A stretch of 19,515 bases of DNA from Christensenella sp. UBA1782 (GTDB taxonomy: Bacteria; Bacillota; Clostridia; Christensenellales; DTU072). Positions 1 through 5,219 of the stretch are shown here, in pieces. The notes below the pieces were generated by a model. The model had not been told where the DNA came from, searched no databases, and saw only the letters and a list, made by a program, of their open reading frames with translations. The DNA lies in the NCBI GenBank assembly GCA_002315475.1, contig DCGI01000047.1:1-19515 (forward strand), in the 5' to 3' direction. Position 1 is the stretch's first letter. Every line of letters begins with the position of its first letter. The position numbers and the translations under genes are program-made.

Positions 1-146
1 AGGGCATAGCCAAACTCGTGGAAGGCATGAAAGTCGAGGACGTGATTGCTCGTTTGGAAGGAATCTGTTGCGGTTTTAAGAAAACCAGTTGTCCCGACCA
101 GCTTGCGCAGGCGTTAAAAGAATACAGGCAAGGTACTACGGTATGA
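1..146 (+). CDS. TSCPD-domain protein (TIGR03905-like), C-terminal fragment
   Basis: The frame that enters from the left edge reads G-I-A-K-L-V-E-G-M-K-V-E-D-V and ends, after the diagnostic TSCPDQLA stretch and a preceding CC pair, at the TGA at 144-146. This matches the end of the small stand-alone TSCPD proteins (TIGR03905 type), whose domain also occurs at the C-terminus of B12-dependent ribonucleotide reductases. The role of the stand-alone form is unknown; its conserved cysteines suggest metal or redox chemistry, which is inference. Roughly the last 47 residues are present, so about half of a usual 80-90-residue protein. Its stop overlaps the next start codon (ATGA), so the two genes are translationally coupled. 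Too short to be picked up by length alone; identity rests on the motif. Confidence 0.8.
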   Translation, partial: GIAKLVEGMKVEDVIARLEGICCGFKKTSCPDQLAQALKEYRQGTTV

Positions 147-844
147 ATACGATATTGAATTTAGGTAATTCTATCCTCAACACGTGGCTTATCCCTTTGT
201 CGGAAGGGTGGTGTTTGGTGGACGGCGGCTTAAAGCAAGGCGAAAAGAAATTTTGGAAGCGGCTCGCCAAGAAAGGAATTGCTCCGCAAGAAATCAAATA
301 CGTCGTTTTGACGCATCACCATGCCGACCATGCCGGCTTTTTGGCGAGTGTTTTGAAAAAGACGGGCGCAAAATTCATCTGTTCGGAAAAGAATACAGAG
401 CGGCTTCGTGCCGGTATGAACGACTGTCATACCTACGTTTCGACGACGCCGATGCTGTTGGCTTCTTCGGTAACCACTTTGTTTTTGGATACCTATCAGT
501 GTTATCCGCCGGTGGACGTACCGTATATCAATCCGTTGACACAACCTCTTCAAGAAGAAGGTTTTACCTTTTTTGAATTGTCGGGGCATACCGAGTGCGA
601 TTTGTGCTTTATCGTCGATAAAAAACTGTTTTGCGGCGATATTTTGATGTCCGGTAACGGTAGCTATCACCACGCACCCGCATGGATAAAGAATAAATAC
701 GATTTACTTCGCAGTTGGAACAGCCTTAACGAAATGGAAATCGATACCATATACGCCGGTCACGGGAAACCCTTTTCGGCTTCCCTCCTCCCCAACGCCA
801 TACAGTATTGGCAAGATAAAGGGGTTTTTCGTTTGCACAAATAA
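143..844 (+). CDS. Metallo-beta-lactamase-fold hydrolase
   Basis: This 233-aa cytoplasmic protein carries the metallo-beta-lactamase metal motif THHHADHAG (H58, H60, D62, H63), a GHT site (H149), a D166 in CGDIL and a terminal GHG (H207), the usual ligand set for a binuclear zinc site. No signal peptide or membrane segment is seen. The substrate cannot be read from sequence; relatives include thioesterases, glyoxalase II and lactonases. The start was placed at ATG 143 because it overlaps the TGA of the upstream TSCPD gene (ATGA) and the protein begins in the usual way for the fold (MNTILNLGNS); an in-frame ATG at 89 lies inside the upstream gene. The following gene begins 84 nt later and may share the transcript. 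Confidence 0.88.
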   Translation: MNTILNLGNSILNTWLIPLSEGWCLVDGGLKQGEKKFWKRLAKKGIAPQEIKYVVLTHHHADHAGFLASVLKKTGAKFICSEKNTERLRAGMNDCHTYVSTTPMLLASSVTTLFLDTYQCYPPVDVPYINPLTQPLQEEGFTFFELSGHTECDLCFIVDKKLFCGDILMSGNGSYHHAPAWIKNKYDLLRSWNSLNEMEIDTIYAGHGKPFSASLLPNAIQYWQDKGVFRLHK

Positions 845-928
845 ACCGCACTTTCGCAGAATCCATAAGCCGTGCGAAGCACCGCCAAACGGTTTCTCCT
901 CGTGGCGACGGGGCAAAGAGGGACTAGT

Positions 929-1564
929 ATGTTGCGTCTTGAAGAATATAAGCAAGCATCGTTAAACTCGGTAAAAGAAGAATATCGACGGTATATCGAA
1001 TCTTTTTCGTATCGCCCCGCTACGGTGAATACCGTACTGAACGATTCCTTTTATCTATGGAAAAACGGAAGCAAAGAATTGTTTTGGGAAACGGTCGAGT
1101 CGGAGGATTTTGAAAACGTAGCCAAAGCGGCGTTGCTCGAAGTTTTGCGGGCACGTTCCGTCGTGTCGATTGCGGAACGTATTTTGTCTTTAGACGTGGA
1201 CGAACGTCTGAGACGGGGCGATTTGAGTGTGGTTGCGGATATACGAAAAAGCCAAATAAACGGAGAAGAAAAAGATTTGTATTCCTTTGCTTCGAAGTAT
1301 TGCAGCCACCATAACCCGACGGCATATCCCGTTTATGATTATTACGTAGACAGAGTTCTTCGGTATTTCCAAAAAAAGGACGGCTTTTGCGCGTTTGCGG
1401 TGGCCGAATTAAAAGATTACCCGAGATTCAAAGAGATTCTTTTGAAATTTCGTAGCCATTACGGCTTGGAACGGTTTACCATGAAGCAAATCGACCGATA
1501 CCTATGGCAGCTCGGAAAAAAGTATTTTCCCAAAAAGTACGGTTATGGGAAAAGGAGTCAATGA
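929..1564 (+). CDS. Hypothetical protein, possible helix-hairpin-helix glycosylase-like fold
   Basis: A 211-aa soluble, helix-rich protein that I do not recognise. The start is ATG 929, preceded by AGAGGGAC at good spacing; the upstream extension to 872 has no such site. The most distinctive segment is FASKYCSHHNPTAYPVYD (residues 120-137). A pattern of this kind, Ser-Lys followed by a hydrophobic stretch, then Pro and Tyr-Asp, recalls the helix-hairpin-helix region of 8-oxoguanine glycosylase-like families (SK...P..YPxYD), with the final Asp where those enzymes carry their catalytic Asp. That comparison is inference; no HhH GPD loop is clear. It follows the metallo-hydrolase gene by 84 nt on the same strand, and converges on the TIR gene. 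A structure prediction would settle the fold. Confidence 0.75.
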   Translation: MLRLEEYKQASLNSVKEEYRRYIESFSYRPATVNTVLNDSFYLWKNGSKELFWETVESEDFENVAKAALLEVLRARSVVSIAERILSLDVDERLRRGDLSVVADIRKSQINGEEKDLYSFASKYCSHHNPTAYPVYDYYVDRVLRYFQKKDGFCAFAVAELKDYPRFKEILLKFRSHYGLERFTMKQIDRYLWQLGKKYFPKKYGYGKRSQ

Positions 1565-1625
1565 CTTTTTGCGGCGATTACGAAAGGCGAACGCCGAAAA
1601 GAACGTCGTTCTCGATAGAAAACTT

Positions 1626-3494
1626 TTAGGAAAAACGAATAATCAATGCGGGTACGACACCGTAAATTGTGTAATACGTGGGGGCGTGGCGAACGGTGCT
1701 ACGTCCTAATTCGTTCACGAGCCAAACGAAATCATAGTAATCGGGATGCGGAGAACGAAGCCACCAAAAGCCGTTTCCTTTGTAGTTATTGAGGTCGGTG
1801 TAAGCACCTTGCGACTGGGCGTAGTCGGTGGTTTTTTTACGCCGAGCCATATCGCTTTCGGCGGGATCGGGATTAAAGCCGTACTCCCTATCAATGACGT
1901 CCCGATCGTTAAAAAGCCAGATTTTGTCTTCGGTCTTCGGCAAAGTCCCGTTATCGAAAGTGACGGTATGAATATGGCTTTGTTGCGTTCGAGTGAAAGC
2001 CGTTTCGTAAAAGGTTTCGTTTAGCCATGTGCGAATGTCGCTTTTGGCATAAACGTTACTGTAACAAGACCGACTTTTGAAGTCGAAATGTTGACTGTCA
2101 AGGATAGATTCGGACAAAAGTATCGCATATCCGTTGTTCTCTTTTACGATGCGCCACCGAATGGGTTCAAATCGGAACCAATAGACTTTTTCGGGTTCGT
2201 ATCCGTTTTCGTCTTGACCGGAATTGTTGACGACGATGTTTTTTTGACAGCTTTTCGGTCGGTAACTCGAAAAATACACGCCACGGTACTTTTCTCCGTT
2301 GTATTCCACGTCTTGATACCACATAAAAGGAACGTCGTTTTCGCTGTTGTTATAATAATAGTAAGACTTCCATTGGTCGTTCGTCGGCTTTTTGGAGAAC
2401 CAACGGGAAAAGACGCCGTCTTTTTTATCGGGCAGGACGCCGGCAAGTTTGGTTAAGACGGCGATTGTTTTTTTATCGGTAACCTTGCTTTGCGGGTATT
2501 GTCCGAAAGAAAGGACGGTATTTTCTCGGGTAAAGGGTGCGGTAGGATCCGCGTCTTTCTGCTTTTCTTCGGCGGCGGAAACTTCTTCTTCGTCACGAGG
2601 AGAGTTCGTGAAAAATTGTTCCAAATAGTCAAAAAGTAATTGATAAAAATCGTTACGGTCAAACCGCAAACATTGTTTTCGAGCAAGTACGGAAGGCAAC
2701 TCGGAAGGTGCAAAACCGTTGCAGGCGACGACAAGAGCGTTCTTTTTCTTTTCTCCTGTTTCCATGCGTTTCAAAAAACGTTGCCATTCGTTTTTGAGCC
2801 AAGTCGACGAAACGTAATCGGCTTTGGAGGCGTAAACAATCATGACTTTTGCCGTCTGTAAGGCGTTAAAGATAAACGGCTCGTACTTCTCCCCCGTCTT
2901 GTCCAATAAAGAAATGCGACTGAAAAAAACCCGATATCCTTTTTTCTGCAAACGGACGTATAAGTCGGTGGCGTCGATACTGTCTTGCGTACGCTCGACG
3001 TTTTTTTCTTTGTCACTGTCTTTATAACAAATAAAAATATCGTATGGTTTTTCTTTTTGGGCTTCTTTTTTCCATTGTTCGGCAACCCTTTCTATGTATT
3101 TTGATTGCTCGATATACCACTTCTTTCGCTCATCGGAAGCGAAAAAAGTGGCTTTCATAAAATCGGAATCTTCGATAAAACTCGGAATGGTGTCCAGACA
3201 GCACGTGGGGATTTTTTTCCCGTCATAGTCGTTTTCGTACTTAATCCCGTATTTAGCACAAACCAAACCCCAATAGGCATCGGGGTTTTTGGGAAATCTT
3301 TGTATAATGTCGGAGAAAAGGGTTTCCGCCTCGTCGAAGTCTTGTAAACGAAGCTTTTGTCCCGCTTGATACAATAACGATTTTTCTTCGTTGACGTATT
3401 CTTCCGGCATGGGACGACGGCAATAAGCGCAAACCCATGTGCCGTTTTTATATTCGTAATTCCCGCCGCAAAAAGTGCAAATGTCGTGGCTCAT
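1626..3494 (-). CDS. Zinc-ribbon / TIR / DUF6273-like protein
   Basis: A 622-aa soluble protein with three visible parts. Residues 6-25 hold two CxxC knuckles (C6/C9, C22/C25), a zinc ribbon. Residues 35-85 look like a TPR-type helical pair. Residues 150-295 form a TIR domain: YDIFICYKDSD, then DATDLYVRLQKKGYRVFFS, and SSTWLKNEW, where E236 is in the place of the catalytic Glu of NAD-cleaving TIRs. From about 325 to the end the sequence resembles DUF6273 (WFRFEPIRWRIV, WWLRSPHP, VVPALII), a C-type-lectin-like/formylglycine-enzyme-like fold common in Clostridia. The start is ATG 3494 (AAAGGAAAT upstream); the reading frame runs on into cobW but that extension reads as arginine-rich shadow. It lies 26 nt after the CobW gene and is probably co-transcribed. 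Function unknown; TIR suggests NAD hydrolysis or signalling. Confidence 0.87.
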   Translation of the reverse strand: MSHDICTFCGGNYEYKNGTWVCAYCRRPMPEEYVNEEKSLLYQAGQKLRLQDFDEAETLFSDIIQRFPKNPDAYWGLVCAKYGIKYENDYDGKKIPTCCLDTIPSFIEDSDFMKATFFASDERKKWYIEQSKYIERVAEQWKKEAQKEKPYDIFICYKDSDKEKNVERTQDSIDATDLYVRLQKKGYRVFFSRISLLDKTGEKYEPFIFNALQTAKVMIVYASKADYVSSTWLKNEWQRFLKRMETGEKKKNALVVACNGFAPSELPSVLARKQCLRFDRNDFYQLLFDYLEQFFTNSPRDEEEVSAAEEKQKDADPTAPFTRENTVLSFGQYPQSKVTDKKTIAVLTKLAGVLPDKKDGVFSRWFSKKPTNDQWKSYYYYNNSENDVPFMWYQDVEYNGEKYRGVYFSSYRPKSCQKNIVVNNSGQDENGYEPEKVYWFRFEPIRWRIVKENNGYAILLSESILDSQHFDFKSRSCYSNVYAKSDIRTWLNETFYETAFTRTQQSHIHTVTFDNGTLPKTEDKIWLFNDRDVIDREYGFNPDPAESDMARRKKTTDYAQSQGAYTDLNNYKGNGFWWLRSPHPDYYDFVWLVNELGRSTVRHAPTYYTIYGVVPALIIRFS

Positions 3495-3520
3495 GATTTC
3501 CTTTGTTGTTCGGTGTCGTT

Positions 3521-4651
3521 TTATCGGAGGCAGGCGTCCAAAGCTTCTTCGATGGCTTCTCTGTCCATGTCCTTGCCGATGAAGACGAGTTTTATCATAC
3601 GATCGCCGATTTTGTCGTCCCAATCGGCTTTTACGTCGGGGTTATAATAGAGGATTTCTTCTTGTTCTTCTTTGCTCATGCAAGCCACCCAAGGTCCGAT
3701 ATCGGATAAAACGGTTTGCGTGCCCGCCTGTTCAAACATGAACATACTGTCGTTTTCGTTCGTCACCCACGTGACACCCTTGCAACGAATAATGGCACGA
3801 GGATAGTTATGCTTTACCCAGTCGGTGAAGGCGTCGAGGTCGAAAGGTCTTCTTCTCTTATAAACGAACGTGGAGATATTGTATTCGAGGACTTCGCCTT
3901 CCGGTTCTTCCTCTTCTTCCATTTCTTCCAAACCTTTGATCCAAGCGGCGGAGCCACTGGCTTTGTCGAAGTCGAAACAGTTGGTATCCAAAACCTTTTT
4001 CAAGTCGATTTTGCCTTTTTGGGTTTCCAAAATCTCCGCTTCGGGTTGCAAAGCACGAATAACGGTTTCTACTTCGTCGAGTTGTTCTCTCGATACGAGG
4101 TCGACTTTGTTGACGACGATTTTGGTGCAGAATTCAATTTGTTGAATGATGAGGTTTTCGATATCGTCCTCTTCGATTTCTTCTTTCAAAAGTTCTCTGC
4201 CGGCACCGAATTCATCGACCAAACGAGCGGCGTCGACGACGGAAAGAACGTTATCGAGGCGTACGGAAAAATCAAAGTCGCCGTCGTTCAGACCTTCGGC
4301 GAGGTATTCGATGGTTTGCACGATCGGTACGGGTTCGCAAATGCCGCTGGCTTCGATGAGGATGTAGTCGAATTTTCCCGAGCCGGCGAGATCGGCGATT
4401 TGTTTCATTAAGTCTTCTTTGAGCGTGCAGCAGATACAACCGTTTTGCAAAGGTACTAAGTTGCTGTCTTTTTCGGCAACAACGCCTCCGGCGGCGAGCA
4501 AACTCGCATCGATATTGACTTCTCCGATGTCGTTTACGATAACGGCTACGTGATAGCCTTCTTGGTTATTCAAAACGTGGTTCAGCAAGGTGGTCTTACC
4601 GGCACCGAGATAGCCAGTTAAAAGTGTAATCGGTACAATTCTTTTTTTCAT
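3521..4651 (-). CDS. CobW/COG0523-family GTPase, probable zinc chaperone
   Basis: A 376-aa G3E GTPase. Walker A is GYLGAGKTT (residues 13-21), the family metal-binding motif CICC is at 72-75 in NGCICCTL, the switch/Walker B segment is ILIEASGICEP (97-107) and the guanine-specificity motif NKVD is at 181-184. A CobW C-terminal domain follows from about 260, after an acidic linker (EEMEEEEEPEGE). There is no His-rich tail. COG0523 proteins load metal into client proteins; bacterial members near Zur-type genes (YciC/ZagA, ZigA) serve zinc. A zinc role here is inferred from the family and from the znu operon 7 kb away; cobalt or nitrile-hydratase-type roles are not excluded. The start has AAGGAGATA upstream and its own promoter. 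No copy of the zur operator palindrome was found upstream. Confidence 0.93.
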   Translation of the reverse strand: MKKRIVPITLLTGYLGAGKTTLLNHVLNNQEGYHVAVIVNDIGEVNIDASLLAAGGVVAEKDSNLVPLQNGCICCTLKEDLMKQIADLAGSGKFDYILIEASGICEPVPIVQTIEYLAEGLNDGDFDFSVRLDNVLSVVDAARLVDEFGAGRELLKEEIEEDDIENLIIQQIEFCTKIVVNKVDLVSREQLDEVETVIRALQPEAEILETQKGKIDLKKVLDTNCFDFDKASGSAAWIKGLEEMEEEEEPEGEVLEYNISTFVYKRRRPFDLDAFTDWVKHNYPRAIIRCKGVTWVTNENDSMFMFEQAGTQTVLSDIGPWVACMSKEEQEEILYYNPDVKADWDDKIGDRMIKLVFIGKDMDREAIEEALDACLR

Positions 4652-4691
4652 TGTAATGTATCTCCTTATTTATTTTTTTACTATATATTCT

Positions 4692-4720
4692 ATTATAGGC
4701 ATTTTTTTTCCTTTTGTAAA
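4692..4720 (-). promoter_or_regulatory. Promoter of the CobW-TIR operon
   Basis: On the minus strand TTTACA (4715-4720) and TATAAT (4692-4697) are separated by exactly 17 bp. Transcription would begin about 35 nt before the CobW ATG, leaving room for the AAGGAGATA ribosome site. I saw no palindrome around the start point that would mark a repressor site. Confidence 0.75.
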
Positions 4721-4834
4721 GCCTAACAATCATCTTTTTTGGTACGTTTGATGCCGTCTTCACGTGCTACTATAATTTTCTTCATGCACCGACGGGGATA
4801 AAACCTAAAATAAGCACTAAAAGTATTAGGAAAG

Positions 4835-4944
4835 CAAGCCTGAGGTTTGGCGCATCGTGTGGGAATCTTTTTTCCTCCGAAAAGGGTTTAATGCTTTGAT
4901 AACTTTATAAGTAACTTCATGTACCGAAGGGGTAAAATATAAAA
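4835..4944. repeat. Intergenic direct repeat, copy 1
   Basis: Begins CAAGCCTGAGG and ends GGGGTAAAATATAAAA. It is largely the same as the copy at 4947-5056, with scattered substitutions and one-base length changes in T and C runs. It is preceded by a spacer motif TAAGCACTAAAAGTATTAGG (from 4811) that recurs at 5060 after the second copy, and by a degenerate copy of the repeat tail at 4783-4810. Confidence 0.8.
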
Positions 4945-4946
4945 AA

Positions 4947-5056
4947 CAAGCCTGAGGCTTGGCGCATTGCGTGGGAATCTCTTTTTCCCCGAAAAGGGTT
5001 TTATTCTTTGATAACTTTCGAAGTAACTCCACGTACCGAAGGGGTAAAATATAAAA
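4947..5056. repeat. Intergenic direct repeat, copy 2
   Basis: Second copy of the unit at 4835-4944, following it after two bases. It opens with the small hairpin AAGCC-TGA-GGCTT, which is kept in copy 1 as AAGCC-TGA-GGTTT through a G-U pair. The sequence has no coding potential and no resemblance to a CRISPR repeat. Origin unknown; divergence between copies shows it is not a recent duplication. Confidence 0.8.
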
Positions 5057-5089
5057 GAACAAGCACTAAAAGTTTTGGGAAAGAGGGGT

Positions 5090-5131
5090 GCGGGGAGGAT
5101 AACCTTTTTCTCAAAAAGGGTTCCTCCCCGC
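5090..5131. repeat. Long intergenic hairpin
   Basis: GCGGGGAGG (5090-5098) pairs with CCTCCCCGC (5123-5131), and the inner AACCTTTTT pairs with AAAAAGGGTT with one bulge, giving a stem of about 17 pairs around a very short loop. No T-run follows on the plus strand, so it is not a classical terminator. It may be a REP-like element; this is inference. Confidence 0.75.
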
Positions 5132-5180
5132 AAGCCTACTTCTCTCTCAAAAAGGCTTTCCGCAGAATTTTTAAGCTTAC

Positions 5181-5210
5181 TTGACAAAAAATATAAATAT
5201 ATTATATAAT
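5181..5210 (+). promoter_or_regulatory. Promoter of the M6 protease operon
   Basis: A perfect TTGACA (5181-5186) and a perfect TATAAT (5205-5210) are 18 bp apart. Only nine bases separate the -10 box from the ATG at 5220 and there is no Shine-Dalgarno site, so the transcript should start at or within a few bases of the start codon. Confidence 0.85.
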
Positions 5211-5219
5211 TATATAAGC

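Larger units (their letters stand above)
4652..5219. other. 568-nt divergent intergenic region
   Basis: The space between the divergent CobW and M6 genes holds no coding sequence I can support. It contains, from left to right, the CobW promoter, a partial repeat tail and spacer motif (4783-4834), two 110-bp direct repeats (4835-4944 and 4947-5056), a second copy of the spacer motif (5060-5083), a long hairpin (5090-5131), a short hairpin AAGCCT/AGGCTT (5132-5158) and the M6 promoter. Confidence 0.7.

Noticed and set aside
1597..1612. Terminator between the unrecognised gene and the TIR gene
   Set aside because: AGAAC-GTC-GTTCT is a five-pair stem with an overlapping four-base T-run on the minus strand only; too weak to annotate.
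1626..1760. Variable region of a diversity-generating retroelement
   Set aside because: The fold is suggestive, but the window has no reverse transcriptase and no template repeat, and the codons are not rich in AAY. Kept only as a question in the findings.
4652..4715. Zur operator before the CobW gene
   Set aside because: No TTGCAAAT-type palindrome or direct repeat is present around the CobW promoter, so co-regulation with znu is not supported by sequence.
4835..5056. CRISPR array
   Set aside because: The 110-bp units follow each other after two bases, have no unique spacers and have diverged.
5181..5219. TTG start giving a longer M6 protein
   Set aside because: The TTG is the first part of the -35 box and would put 13 residues before a perfect signal peptide.
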